Positions 47,381-59,776 of a stretch of 64,000 nt of DNA are shown piece after piece. Source of the DNA: Paragonimus skrjabini miyazakii (Eukaryota > Platyhelminthes > Trematoda > Plagiorchiida > Troglotrematidae); the NCBI GenBank assembly GCA_014338405.1, contig JTDE01021162.1, positions 1 to 64,000 on the forward strand. Direction: 5' to 3'. The notes under the pieces are model-generated. The model was not told the origin of the DNA. It searched no databases and saw only the letters and a program-made list of their open reading frames with translations. Position numbers and translations under genes: made by a program. Within the stretch, counting starts at the first letter, position 1; each line of letters starts with the position of its first letter.

Positions 47381-47564
47381 GAGATGCCATCAGTTACTTG
47401 GATGACAAAATCATCACTGTGCTCACATCTGACAACACATTTTCAAAGAAATGTTAGTCAGCAGAGGGACATAAACAACATAAAATTAGATGGTAGGTCT
47501 ACGCAGCCCAATAGTCACATCGATTCACCGCGAAGGTTTTCATCTTCTACGTTCTTGAAAATCA
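47381..47564 (+). CDS. Candidate exon, frame ambiguous
   Basis: Acceptor gttgccagattgtcttcag and donor ATCA|GTAAGA enclose 184 bases. Frame 0 is open throughout and Ser/Thr/Asn-rich (EMPSVTWMTKSSLCSHL, LDGRSTQPNSHIDSPRRF). Another frame gives DAISYLDDKIITVLTSDNTF and then a TAG, with faint similarity to the start of LSm8-type Sm proteins. Not decided. Confidence 0.35.
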
Positions 47565-49181
47565 GTAAGAAAATAACCATTTTCTGTATAGCCAATCTGA
47601 CGGTAATTTTGTAATGGAATTAAACAATTTGTGTTTTCGTATACATTCATCCTAGTTTAAAACTTACCAATGATTACACATGAGCTCAATTAATTCTGTG
47701 ATTAGTAAGAATAAGGATGGTTCATGTTGATGATTAGGTGGTTAATCATTTCTATCTATTAGGATGTAGAGGTTTTCACTTCAATACCGCTAAAGACACC
47801 AAGTTTAAGTGGAAGACATTAGAATGTGGATTGCACATGGACTTTATGAATTTTGTGCAGAAAACAGATGACCGGTAGAACGTACAAACTGCTGAATTCG
47901 ATCGCGAATACACCTACTTCCAGACAGACGCCGCACAAGCTACGATGGTGTCTGGCGTTTTAGAAATTAAAACACAAGTTGTAAGCGTTCAAAAAATGAT
48001 AAATTTCCATCTGCCGTTCATTCTTAAAGAAGGTTTTATTGATTTTGACGATCTGTATGTGGCGTAATTCATTGTAAACTTGCACAGCCTGGGACGATGC
48101 ATAAAAATTGATGTACAGGGAATGAACTGCTGATGATGGCGGTCTTGCTTCACAGTGTTCAATGCGACTTTGATTCTGTGCATGCGTGGATGAGTCGCAG
48201 GAATGATTGACAATAAAGAATGGACAATACTGTACAGAGAATTCACCGCTACGGAGTGCAACAATACTGTGTAACAATTCATGTCAGTTTACTTTGAAAT
48301 GTTCGAATTATTGATGCATTCAAGCCAAGCACTATGCACAAGTAAATGCATCATTGGCTGAATTGATTGCATAAATATAGTTGGGATCTGAATTAAACTC
48401 TTGTTTGGAAAAATAAGATATGCTAGCTCAAACGGGAGTGAGACTCACCTACATTGTCTTACTAGAAGCTAGCTGCAGAACTTAAGTGAATTCTAGGTTT
48501 GCGGCCAATTGTGAGCAGTATACAATTTGCACCATCTAAATATCGGACAAATTAGCCGCATCATAGGAAGGTAAAATATGGCCGATGGAACTAGCAGAAA
48601 AAAACAACGACCAAATCAAGTTGACAGCAAACAGGTCATTGCAGAAGTAGATTAATTTCTGATTTATTTTGAAGCAACTCAACTATTTAGTTTTGCTAAT
48701 TTAGAAACAATGAGACGACCACTGGAAGAATCCTGGAGACGATAACAAAAACAACGAGATTACCTGAGATAAGTCGTTGTGTCTTTGAGATTTTCATCAG
48801 CTGTCTTTATTTCCAGAAAAGTAGTGTGCAGAACCCAAACACACTGTGGGAGTACCGTGATGAAGAATGCTAACTGAAGTGATTATGGAAAGAGGAAAGA
48901 AAGTTGTGCTTCCGATGAGAGAAATTGGGAGTGAGGTACGTTACACCATCCAGAAAGACGTTATGCTGGAAACCCAAGTAGGTAATGATCTGTACTTCTT
49001 TGTCACCAGCGTAAGAAAGGTAGTTGATCTTTCTTGAAATCTGATTGTCTCAGTCAGAAGGTAGAAAACCGGTTACGTAGTAAGTGCATAAAATGGACAG
49101 GCCAACTGACAACAGTTCCGTAGTTTTACTGACAATAATTGGATGTATAGGATAGTAATTTCAGTGACCACTACACTCCAG
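47565..49181. other. No confident gene
   Basis: Two overlapping minus frames at 47960-48282 (105 and 97 codons) are long for chance and sit in slightly GC-richer DNA, but no clean splice pair fits either. Confidence 0.3.
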
Positions 49182-49263
49182 AAGCTGACACAGTTCACAA
49201 GCAGTAATGAAGTGGGTGCAGAAACTTTAGTCGCAGCCTCTAAACTCTTCACTTCGGCAAACG
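49182..49263 (+). CDS. Candidate exon
   Basis: Acceptor ccactacactccag and ideal donor CAAACG|GTAAGT enclose 27 codons plus one base: KLTQFTSSNEVGAETLVAA and SKLFTSAN. It lies just beyond the 3' end of the Penelope-like element on the other strand and could be part of that repeat. Confidence 0.3.
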
Positions 49264-49439
49264 GTAAGTTCGTCTATACCCCGCATACACCAGATGTCTC
49301 TCTCAACTCTGCCGGTGTTACCGACACCATTATTCTGTTTCTCAGTTGGTGTAGTGAAACCCCAGCACCGTTTTGCCAGAAATCTACTCAAGTTGCTCTA
49401 AACACCTCCATTTCCACATATTCTTCCAACTTTGAGTTA

Positions 49440-51670
49440 TTTCTGTTGCACACAGCTTGCTACTAATTTCCCTTGCCGCCGTATCGTTTTCCTGTGCTGA
49501 ATACAACATGTGAAGTGGTGAATTAGCTCAACATTGCAAAACTTCAGCGACGCCCTTGTGAAACCCAGGAACATAGTTATCTTTTCGAGACACACCTCTG
49601 TGACTACATGCTCTAATGAATAGGCTTTCCTCGAGGGGTATTCCCTGATAGTTGCGAATAATGTTGGTCCAGTTCGTAGCTCGGGATGAAGAGGCAAGTA
49701 TTGGGATGTTCGCTAAGCTTGACATTTAGGTTGCAAATGCTTCATCAACGAACCAGTTGACGTCACCTGTACGAAAGTATTTTGGCGTACAGTCCGGTGG
49801 ATGACTTTTCTTACACACTACAGTGAGCTGACGTTTTGGCCTGAATTCCACTTGGCTACCTTTCGTTGTCTTCAAACCTTGACCTGACATGCGATTTCCC
49901 ATTGCATTTCAAGTTTACCTGAAGGTCGGTTGATTATTTCCAACAGCTCTTGGGTAATAAACATCACACAAATAAGGACAGACAGGGATTAGACACGCAT
50001 ACAAGCACACCAAGTATTATGTAATCACGATCATGACAACCCGATAGGTTGTCTCAACCACTTTTGTGTACACAACGTTGGCTGGTAAGTTCGGATGAGC
50101 ATCGCTTCACAGAAAGCTAGTAGCTTCGGGTTTCGATTGCGCAACAATATCTTGAATGAGTTCAGTGGGTCAACTTGGTGACCTGTTGTCATGAGGTGTT
50201 TAGCAATCGATGAGGTTGGGTTTCGAACCGTCAGTGCACCAAGTTGTTGCTGATACGTCATCTGTTGTTTCAACCACATCAAGAGGTGTCCGGCGACTCG
50301 CTGTGATAGTTGTCAATCTGTTCTGCCTATGTGAACGTCACTGCGACTGCAAGTGAACTGCTACACAACATGGGAGACAACAATTTGACAAACAACTTTC
50401 GCGCTTGCGGAGAACTGGTCCTCTGGTGGTTTGAAATAAACGCAACTGCGCAGCCGCATATGTTTGAGCCAGAACAGACTGTAATTTGTGCTTTATGTCG
50501 TTGGTTAAGTGATCACTTTTGAATAGCAAGTATAAGAAAACGTCCTTCTTTTGAGCTGTCAGTATGGGCTCAGTGCTCTCCTTCACCGTATTATGTGCCC
50601 CGATGAATTTGTCGGGGTATTCATTTGCTGGTAAAGTTTGTCTCAGCAACTCCTGCTCTGTCTGCAGAGGGTCCGGGGTGCAAATACGCCTGGCTCTGTG
50701 GAACAGTGTTTTAACCAAACCCTGTTTATACACAATAGAAGCAAAACTAGAAAACTGAAGATATCGACCACCCCATGTCGCTGAACTGTCGATGAACTGA
50801 GCACTGTAACGTGCCATCCGCACGCTTTATTATGAGCACTTCCAAAAAGCTAAACAATTGTTTGATCCAACTTCGTGAGATAAAGATAGATTGAGATGAA
50901 TATTTTTAAGAAAGATGAAAAAGAAGTCAAAATGAGTAACGTCGGTAGAAAGTAAAATATCATCGACGTATCGTTTGTGCAATAACGATTCAGCTATATA
51001 ATCCGGGACTTGCCGCTCAATCATTGCTGAGAAGATATCTGTTGGTATTGGGCCTAACGGACTACCCATAACCACATCGTCTATCTGTTTGTAAGCAAGT
51101 CCTTCAAAGTCTAAACGAATGTTTTTTGTGCACAACAGAATAAAATCTTTCAGGTATTCAAGCGGAATACCTATATCACATTTCTGACTCAAGATAGTCA
51201 CATAAAAATTCTACTGTCTCACGAGGGAGAACATTTGTAAAAAGAGAATCAACATCCATGGAATACATTAATTGGGTACTCATTGAAGTGTTTTCTAAGA
51301 TTTCATTTAGTTCAAAAGAGTCCTTCAAGCAATGTTGGAATAAGACCTCACGGATGGCATGCAAAATATCCACTAGCCAACGTGCAACTTTATCATAAGC
51401 GGAATTGTGCATGGACAAGATCGGATGTAGAGGTGTACCATCCCTGTGTACTTTTGGAACACCTCCCAATCGAGATGTTTCCGTACCGATTGATTTAAGC
51501 TGTCTACGTTAAGCTTCAGATATGTGTCCATGTAACAACACTATCTGAAGCTGCCTTGCAGTGTGCTTTTTCAACAATATGTTGTTTTATGCTACCTGGT
51601 CCACTTTGAACTTTTTATGATCAGTCAGCATGCTATAGTTTCCTATAGGGCTAGTGACCTATTTGATCCG
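49440..51670 (-). mobile_element. Penelope-like element, degraded RT plus GIY-YIG end
   Basis: Minus-strand frames in order: LTDHKKFKVDQ (51640 region), GGVPKVHRDGTPLHPILSM and DVDSLFTNVLPRETVEFL (51469-51176), KQIDDVVMGSPLGPIP and LLHKRYVDDILLSTDVTHFD (51201-50830; YVDD catalytic box), KTLFHRARRICTPDPLQTEQ and LFKSDHLTNDIKHKLQSVL (50823-50338), then SSIAKHLMTTGHQVDPLNSF with EAMLIRTYQPTLCTQKWL (50282-50031). These are the RT core, the thumb/linker and the end of the GIY-YIG domain of PLEs. Frameshifts separate each block and the GIY-YIG core between 50338 and 50282 is reduced, so it is inactive. 49700-50030 matches the terminal sequence also seen at 61.4 kb; 49440-49697 may still belong to the element. 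Confidence 0.85.
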
Positions 51671-51795
51671 AATTCTTTTGCAAATCATCTAAACATGCTT
51701 CACAAATAACTCAACGTTCGCCGAAGATCACTTAACTTCGTCTTTAGACGACAGCTCTTTAGTTTAGCTATCCAGTCAGCTGCTTGCCAAATTTT

Positions 51796-52213
51796 TCAGA
51801 TCAACCGATGCACAGTCTGCATGCAGCCTGGACTACCACGCAAATTTCCTTGCAAACTTTCCGTTTGCCGTGATAACGATATGTGCGGTGCTGAGGCATC
51901 GTTTGAAGCCTTTTGATCACGCGCACGTGCGACGCAGGTAAAGAAAATAGAATCAATATGAATCGTTAAGGGCGTGCACAAGATAGCATTTAACACACTT
52001 CTATGTGAAATTCCCCATCGTTTTGACACCAGGCACTGATCGTACATCTGATGTGTCCATCGAGAACGAACAGTGTTTGCATCCTTTGATGTGGTTTCTC
52101 CTGACTTGCTGAATCGAACTAGTGTACGTTTCCTCAGTTGGCAAGATATTACAGTTGAAAACATTACACATATATTTCGAAACAACGCCAAGAGGTAACA
52201 AGGCCTTTTTCAT
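51796..52213 (-). other. Long minus frames upstream of the Penelope-like element
   Basis: A 131-codon frame (51796-52191) with RFSKSGETTSKDANTVRSRW overlaps a 70-codon frame (52001-52213). They could be the N-terminal part of the element or a host exon. No motif decides. Confidence 0.3.
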
Positions 52214-52364
52214 TTGCGAGTTTACGTCGTAGTGGCTTTGGTTATTGTGGCACCTGCTCCTTGTTCCTCATCGGTTTTGAGTGAGAAAATGGAATTTTTG
52301 ACCACTTTATTTCTTCTGATCGCACCCCAATTCAAATTTTCTACCAACCAATATTACTGAGCAG

Positions 52365-52479
52365 TAAGCCAAGCGTAACAGTGATTGTGTGGGAGGATTT
52401 GATTAAAATGATACCTCATTCTTCAGATTTCAAAGTTACCGGTGAAACCTTCAGCCTGTTTTTCACCGATGTGACATGA
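52365..52479 (+). CDS. Candidate exon
   Basis: Acceptor ctaccaaccaatattactgagcag, one base, then an open frame reading KPSVTVIVWEDLIKMIPHS and SDFKVTGETFSLFFTDVT to TGA at 52477. A donor-like TACCG|GTGAAA at 52442 would give a shorter exon whose exit phase fits the next candidate at 53351. It has no ATG. Unrecognised. Confidence 0.35.
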
Positions 52480-53023
52480 CGTGAACAGACTATTCCTCGT
52501 TAGATTTTACCCATTATCAATTACCGTTTGACCTACTACCACTGGCAGGATCCGCTAATTTGCAGTGACATCAGTGACTATATTCTAGCTCGAATCCTAC
52601 ATACGGGTAGCATTTAAATCACGAGCTACCTGAAACTTTCTCCCTGAATCGCCGGTCGTATCAACTAAATGCCATTAATTTGAACGACGACCTCTGAAGC
52701 GGACCGGCTGGTCACCAGCGGTGATTACAGAGCCGGAATTGTAGAATAACTTTGGGCACACTCATCATTAATTGTGAACATCGCAGAATCAGACATGATC
52801 AGTTCACTCCTGTCAAACAGACTCGGCTAAGAGAAGTGAAAATTTCACTTGATTTTGAGCTTGTTTGTTCACAACAACCCGACTATGTATCGTGCATCTG
52901 TCTACACAAAAGACTTAGAAGATTTTGAAGAGAAAAGAAAAGCTCGTGAATTCGAAAATATTCATCTGTCAAATGCACTTCAAAGTCTATTACATATAAG
53001 TTAACTCCTTTTGAATTCTTTAC

Positions 53024-53220
53024 ACTGACACAATATTGGGTGAAAAAACCACCGGAAGATCTGAAGAATTAATAAGAAGCTGAGTAGATTGAACACCACA
53101 GTTAAAAAACTGGTTGTTGACATCTAACAGCTCAACAGCAATTTTAACATGACAGTGAGCATCTCCGCCAGCTTCAACTGAGTTTTTGCGTTTCACTAAT
53201 TCTTCAGGTCTAATAAAGAG
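53024..53220 (-). CDS. Candidate exon
   Basis: Acceptor aaaaatatgtcag, 65 codons plus two bases, donor TCAGT|GTAAAG. Reads LFIRPEELVKRKNSVEAGG, AHCHVKIAVELLDVNNQF and STQLLINSSDLPVVFSPN. It looks like a folded domain with beta-strand patterns. Not recognised. Confidence 0.4.
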
Positions 53221-53350
53221 CTGACATATTTTTAAATAACTTATCTGGTTAAAATCAAGCAAAACAAAGGGAATCGACAGTTTATCATTAAATGTTTTTA
53301 AGGAATGTGCCGAATTTTTATACTAATTACTAGTTGAGATATTCACTCAG

Positions 53351-53488
53351 TGTTTCATATGGTGCAAAGTATGTTGGAAAACGACAAACAACACAATTTC
53401 ATAAAAACTGCTAGCTTTCGTGCGATCTTGTACATTTGCATCACTGAAAGCTTTCGGAGAACTCATTCCTCCCCAAAAGGGAGATTAG
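53351..53488 (+). CDS. Candidate exon
   Basis: Acceptor gagatattcactcag and donor GATTAG|GTGAAC enclose FHMVQSMLENDKQHNFIK and FRAILYICITESFRRTHSS. Entry phase fits the short form of the candidate at 52365. Unrecognised. Confidence 0.28.
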
Positions 53489-53783
53489 GTGAACAACATG
53501 GATTTCAAACAATTTACAAATTGTCATTCACGGTATGCCGTCGCTTGTTTTGTTAATTGTTATCTGTCATCGGTTGATAAAAAAATCAAAAGCCATTCGC
53601 ACATGCTTCCTCGACTATAGCTATAGGCATGGAAGCATTGATAATATGATGTTACTTCAAGTTCTTCAAGTTCAAGCTTTACCCGTCAAGCTTTTACTTG
53701 GTTACTCCACAAACTGAAGCCAACCTATTCAGTTCGGTGGTCAGTGCACATGACCATTCATCTCCCAATCTGGTGTTCTATAG

Positions 53784-53886
53784 GATGCAATCTTGTCCCA
53801 CCCTTTGTATTTTGACTGTGCATTACATCTCTGACAGAAAAACAATAACATACTTGCAGTCAAATATGCGGATGACGAGATGTTGG
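53784..53886 (+). CDS. Candidate exon
   Basis: Very good acceptor (ccaatctggtgttctatag) and donor TGTTGG|GTAACA enclose one base plus 34 codons: MQSCPTLCILTVHYISDRK and TITYLQSNMRMTRCW. Unrecognised. Confidence 0.32.
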
Positions 53887-53979
53887 GTAACAGACATCCT
53901 ACCAGGATTTTTAATCCGTCCTACTGGGAAGTTTTTCCAAATTACCAAGTCGGTCACAATCCTACCGTTTGCCTCCTAA

Positions 53980-55558
53980 CACATCCAGCTGTGTTGACAT
54001 TTTGTTTCCGATCAAGAAGAGCACCCCACTCTTTACGCAGTCGATGAATTTTCACCTTAATTTTTTCTATTAAATGCCCGGGGATTACTGTGAGCAACAA
54101 AATGATATGATTACCTCATGCTACCAATGTGTTCATCCAAATTCGGAGGCTTTCCTTCTATATCTCGTGATTAGCTTCTCTTCCCATGTCCCACCACTTG
54201 GTCTGTCGTTTTGTTGAGCCTTGTGTATTCTTCAACTGTATGTATTGTTCACTTGTTGTTTTCTCGTGTTTGTTGTCGAATGACATCTTCAGTTTCGCCA
54301 CATCCCTGTAGCAGCTGTTCAGTTGCAATGACTTTCCCCACGAACAATTAGTTTATTCTGCTATTTTCCACCATTTCTAACTCAGCAAAAAACGTTCAAA
54401 AAATCCCATCGTAAGCAACCCACCCCTTGTATTGGGATATCTTTGAGTGTATTTTCAAGTCCTCCACGGAACTTTTGTACAAGCAATTATCTGCACTTAC
54501 CTCGTTTCATTATCCGTTCGTCTTTTTACACTAATCTAACCATTTTAGCCCTGAATTGATCTTAAAGCTGTAGCAATAGATATTTTCCATAAGTGATCCT
54601 GGTTGCAGCCAGTTTCTTTGACCTGCCATTGAGAACCACAGTCGTACTAATGCTTTTGTGTTTGGGAAACACTTACTTAAATGTCCGGCATCTGCTGAAG
54701 ATCTGAGTGTATGAAAAAGCTGAAAATTTACCTCTCACACGGATTTGCTTTGCTTTGACTTGCCCCATACGTTTCGAATGACAGCGAATAACTCTGTTTG
54801 TGAATGCGCGTGTCTCGTGAAACGTGTGTTAACGCGGACCGCTGTAGAGACACAGTTACTTGAACATTGTTTGCTTGTTATATGGAATTCATGGACAAAG
54901 CATGGTCTAAATATTTCAGTTGAATGTACCTGACAGCAAACTCCAACCATTTCCAAGTGTAGTTACGTGATACCGAAGATTCTTCAACTGTTTCCACACA
55001 CACGACCTATTACACTTCGGGGTAGAAATTACAATATTCGCCATGGACTCTAGAAAGAATATGTCAAATAGAGAGTTGGTAGCCTAGATATATTTAATTT
55101 TGGGTTGTCCTGTTCTCTAGTCGTTTGCAATTCGACTATTTTTTCTGGTCGCACTTCTGACTGTCTGATCAGGTTGAGCTGTGTTACGTACATAGTAATG
55201 AACAAGAAGTACACACAGAATGGACAAGTGCAAATTGTATTTAATTCAATTTCAACTCGAAAACTTGTCGTAACTCTCCTAAAAGATGCATCGAGTGGAT
55301 TTTCTTAAGATCCTGTGTACAAAACGTTAACCACCTACCACCTTTTCAGGCCATTTGGGAAATCATAAACGGCCGTAAGAGTTCATGGCCTCCCACTAAA
55401 ATTGCTTTCGTACACATTTCCGGTTTCCATAAACCTTGAATCTAGTCTGTAAACGCTCAATGGGAGAACGCATATTTTGATTTCTGTGTTTGGCATTAAG
55501 CAAACTGATTACTAGGACAACTTTTTATCACTATCGAAGGACCAGTATATGTCAACAG
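53980..55558. other. No supported feature
   Basis: AT-rich; open frames at 54735-54956 overlap on both strands and at 55105-55308 without convincing splice context. Confidence 0.4.
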
Positions 55559-55736
55559 TTTGTTTACTTGTCAACCAACAAGATCAATTTGGCGTTCACT
55601 TGTTCCAATTTATAGTTGGTTTGGTTATTTTTGGTCGGAGTTGAATCTTACTGTAATTTTTGATCTTGAAATTTGGAGAGTTCAAGCACGGTGTCAAGTA
55701 ACGCCAGAAATGCTTTTCATTCCATGTCACACAAAG
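55559..55736 (+). CDS. Candidate exon
   Basis: Acceptor cagtatatgtcaacag, one base plus 59 codons, donor ACAAAG|GTACAA. Reads TCQPTRSIWRSLVPIYSWF, ELNLTVIFDLEIWRVQARC and QVTPEMLFIPCHTK. Aromatic-rich and protein-like along its whole length. Not recognised. Confidence 0.42.
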
Positions 55737-56915
55737 GTACAATAAGCCAATATTTGAACTGCCGACGGTCAAATGATTAACAAGTGAACTCACACTTGAT
55801 GAGGAAAACTGAGAAGCCCGGCAACTGTATAAAATGCAAGTTTTATTGCTGGCATAACGCAGTAAAATCGTATGGGTTGTTTTCGAAGTCAACTGTTACA
55901 CACTACAAACAATCATTTTTAGCGTCGATCATTCTTCTACCAAACATCCGGCTATATGTTCTCAGGCAATGGTGTTTTTATCAATAAATCAGTTGACAAC
56001 CTCATTCGTTAATCAGTTATCCACGTAAGGACACATCACCACTTCATAAACGCTCGACCATTTATATACATAACACATCGCCATATGGTCTTAATACGTG
56101 GCCCAACAAGCGAATCATATTACACTGTTAACCAGCAATTGAGTTTTTATTTCACTGCCAATCAGAAAAAAATTTTAAAGCCGGTTTTCCCGTCTAAGAA
56201 TTCATGCTCAGCAACAAAGTAGCTGGCTGATCAGGATTTCGGTAAACAACCAAATACCAAAAGAACTGAACAACGCAAGTTTCTATTGATTACTGCTAGG
56301 ATTAGTAGTACATCTCAATAACGAAACAAAGTGAGTTTAAATGGTATGCACATTGAGCGTATAACATTCCACAAGCCAAGTGATTGTTGCAATCAAAGCA
56401 ATTTGTTGACGCTATCGTACTAACCAATTTTCAAATGCATTTCTACAGACTGTGCCTGTGAAATTGGCTGATACTTTTATCGGTAAATTTTTAATTAGAT
56501 CTTTTGAAGTCGCAGGAAAGACTGAAGGAGCCATTGTTTCTTAGTTGAGAAATAAATTTAGTTGCAAGCCACATTTTCTGAGATAGATGCGTTGGAAAGT
56601 GAACTGAAACGGTTGAATTTGAAAGCAACAGTACACATATTACATCTGAACAAAAACCGTTCCATGAAAATTGCCCTACGAACGATCGATCTAAAGATTT
56701 TTCTTCGTTATGTTCACTTTATTTGGACGGATAATGATTAATATATTTTTTAATACTTCTTTGAGAATACTGTAAGTATGTTTCCAGGCAAATTTCACAA
56801 AATGATACACATCTTAGACTCTGTAGACGTATGATCCACGTTCATCGAATTTCCAATATTTCTTGAAAAAAACTAAAATGCAAATCTCACTAGTGAAAAG
56901 TACTTCGTGAACTAC

Positions 56916-57012
56916 CTGTAAGTTTTCTCTGATCAATGTCTTGCCGCATGTTTCCGTACTTAACATCAGCCAGCGTTGATATAAACATAATGTTATACGC
57001 AACATTGTTTGA
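56916..57012 (-). CDS. Candidate exon
   Basis: Acceptor-like ttgttacaccaag, 32 codons plus one base, donor CTTACAG|GTAGTT. Reads NNVAYNIMFISTLADVKYG and NMRQDIDQRKLT. Another frame is also open (61 codons or so) across the donor. Confidence 0.3.
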
Positions 57013-57639
57013 CTTGGTGTAACAATATACTTTTATAATTCAGTATGTGATGTAGTGAGGTTTTTTGACAAGCAAATTAAAACACCAAGTAATGCGTCAC
57101 CCTAGAACAGTTGTTACTTTCTATAACCCTTTCAGCATCAGTTCTCCGGCTGACATCTGTAACCACTGACACATGACTTGTGTGCTGTAAACCACATCTT
57201 TTTGCGACATATACATCATCCATGTCACTAGTTCCCATTCTGATGTAAACTGGCTCAGATTACCCCCAAAGCATTCACTTAGAAAGATTTGGTATGAGGT
57301 TGTGAACTCTGATTGCCTGGCTGATTTATTGGTTTGTTTTGTTGAATCATTATCGAACGGTTTTGATCTCCGGAATAATAAAAGGAGTTTGAAATGATGT
57401 TTGTTTAGTATAATGTTTTCTCAAGACAGTTGGAAGCGGCTCGTTTAATTCCGAAATAAATCCTGAGTAATTATGGTCTGCTCGTCCAAAACAAGGAGAA
57501 GAAATAACTCCCATGGACCAAATCTGTGAACCTGTCAGTCTGGTGAATGGAGATCGTATTCACACCCGCGCTTCAAAAGTAATTTAGAAATGTATTGCCG
57601 ATGGTTTTAAAGGATTTTGGTCTTCCATTGCATTTACCA

Positions 57640-57845
57640 TCACCTACAATCGATTGCGGCTGTTGCGTTCTTGTGGATATTTCAGTCGGCCCCTTTCGAC
57701 AAGAAACACTAGACTCGAACTTCGCTTTCAATATAACTGGTCAGGAGTGCATATCCTTGCCACTGCCGGGACTAGAACTCTGGTCACGCCATTGACCTCA
57801 CATTAAGCACGACCGAACGCTCAACCACTTTTGCTTGGGAAGTAT
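57640..57845 (-). repeat. SINE family A copy
   Basis: Minus strand has the box B region gagttctagtcccggc and the tail ctttcgaaaggggccgactg-like block, ending gattgtaggtg. Part of the box A region is deleted. Confidence 0.7.
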
Positions 57846-57869
57846 GACCATTACACACAATGACTATTT

Positions 57870-57945
57870 TCCGAAAGGGGCCGTGAGGTCAATGTATGGG
57901 AATGCTATTAACTGTGGGATGTTCAATCTATATGAAATATATTGC
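57870..57945 (+). repeat. SINE family A tail piece
   Basis: Plus-strand ccgaaaggggccgtgag then gtatgggaatgctatt and gggatgttcaatctatatg. With the minus copy on its left this is a third divergent SINE pair. It ends just before the assembly gap. Confidence 0.6.
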
Positions 57946-57966
57946 CAATTAATTTCCTTTACAAAA

Positions 57967-58066
57967 NNNNNNNNNNNNNNNNNNNNNNNNNNNNNNNNNN
58001 NNNNNNNNNNNNNNNNNNNNNNNNNNNNNNNNNNNNNNNNNNNNNNNNNNNNNNNNNNNNNNNNNN
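57967..58066. other. Assembly gap (100 N)
   Basis: Exactly 100 N. It lies beside an inverted SINE pair, which is a common cause of assembly breaks. Confidence 0.99.
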
Positions 58067-58413
58067 CTATAGTTAGTTGCGAACGTTGTTCAGTTCATCT
58101 TATATAGAGGCTTATACTATGCATACATTGTCCAGTAATTTAGTTGACAAATAAGCCTTATACATTCTCTCTAAGCAAATATGGACGTCAGCTTATTCTT
58201 CTATTGACTGGTCAATAGATTTAGAGTAAACGCATCGTGGATGAATTAGTTATAAACGGGCCCAATTGTAAAATATTTACCTGCGCTTTTGACAACAATT
58301 GTGTCAAAATAGCTTGTTATAGGCATGAGTCACATATATAAAAACGCATGCCTTCTCAGGGTCAGGAATACTATCTTGTACTGGTACTCTAGCATCAATG
58401 TGCGCTTCGTCAG

Positions 58414-58480
58414 CCTTCAAAAGACTAACTGCTGCCCTGTCTTTTTGGATAAACCTCAAATTATACTAACCCTTTTACAA
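58414..58480 (+). CDS. Possible short exon
   Basis: Acceptor atgtgcgcttcgtcag and donor TTACAA|GTAAAC enclose one base plus 22 codons, LQKTNCCPVFLDKPQIILT. Weak. Confidence 0.22.
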
Positions 58481-59144
58481 GTAAACATTTTTTCAGTTAA
58501 CATCCAGTAATTTGGTCATTCGTAGTCCTACAAAGTCATAAGTTCTAGATTAGTTTGCATTTGCAGTGCTCAATTCACCTACTATGTAATGCTTACCTGT
58601 GGGCAAATGATATTAATTTATTCTGATTATCATGGAGGAGCGTAGAATTAGCAAGCAAAGGTGACCTGAACAGTCCATTTTGTTTAAGCGAATCAAGAAG
58701 ATGAATGCAAGTGAGAATGTGATTCATATATATCCACCGCGTGAAACTGTATTCAACTTTCAGCACTCACCAGAATATATTAAGACATCCAGAGTAGATT
58801 AATATTCTACCCTCAGGCGTTAGGAAATCTGATTTTCGACGACAAGCCAAAATAGAAACAGGGTTTACAGCTGAAATGAATAGTTCAAGAAACTCTTCCG
58901 ATATTTTCACCGGTACAAACTCAATAGTATTAAGTACATAAAAATCTTTCTTTTTTCCAAGGAGTTCTAGTAAAAACAGACGGAATGAATTACATAGGCC
59001 TACATTTAAGATAATTCTCCAAAAGTACTACATCTTTTATTTAACGTAAATCACAGGTTTCATCCATATTCAAAATTTTGTCATTAATTTCCTCAATTGA
59101 CTGCGGGGGAAAACCCAATATGACAATCAGAAGGATTCCACATG

Positions 59145-59310
59145 ACTCAAGTTTGTCATTTCTTCACACATTGAAAAGGTTCGGCTGGTGAACAAGCTTG
59201 GATTCGAGTGAACTCAAGAGAGCGATAAAGATGACAGACTCAAACGCGGCAAACACTTTACATACTAAGTAGGGAACTCAGAAATTTCGCATTTGAACGC
59301 AATTACCCGT
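59145..59310 (-). repeat. Degenerate SINE family B copy
   Basis: Minus-strand blocks parallel the 9112 copy: a T-arm-like part near 59210, tcaaacgcggcaaac (reverse complement of the anticodon region), and gaaatttctgagttccc after the head. Strongly decayed. Confidence 0.4.
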
Positions 59311-59536
59311 CCAACTCGCTATGCCATATAGAATAATGTAAGTGTTTCTGAGATTTGGGTACCTCAGCAAGACTGCTCAACTAATTCCCACAGAAATGCG
59401 CCAGCGTCACTGTTGAATATTTCAGTTGAAGCACTTGGAACAGACTTATATTATAACATAACCAGAAAAAATGTTGCCTGGAAGCATGTAAGCAGATGAA
59501 CTGACATACGTATCATTGTAATAAGAACCGATTTAC

Positions 59537-59681
59537 AATAAGTGAGCAAGTGTAGAGGCATCCGTGATGCTGGTTACAACACAATCGATTGAATAGACAC
59601 ATTTCATCAAATCATTAACATGAAGAGTGTGTCCATCCGGTAACTGGTGTGTTTCCAAGCGGCATGAATAGCTATTTTGGA
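59537..59681 (-). CDS. Candidate exon
   Basis: Acceptor actttgctggatactag and donor TTATT|GTAAAT enclose QNSYSCRLETHQLPDGHT, LHVNDLMKCVYSIDCVVTS and ITDASTLAHL. Coding-like; unrecognised. Confidence 0.35.
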
Positions 59682-59776
59682 CTAGTATCCAGCAAAGTAA
59701 TGTTGGTTGTTTACGCACTGAATTGAAACTAAAGATTGTTGCATGCTTTGAACCGATTTAAAATCCACAGTTTCAG

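Noticed and set aside
50564..50758. Plus ORFs within the Penelope-like element (also 51283-51498)
   Set aside because: Antisense to the element's recognised minus-strand coding blocks.
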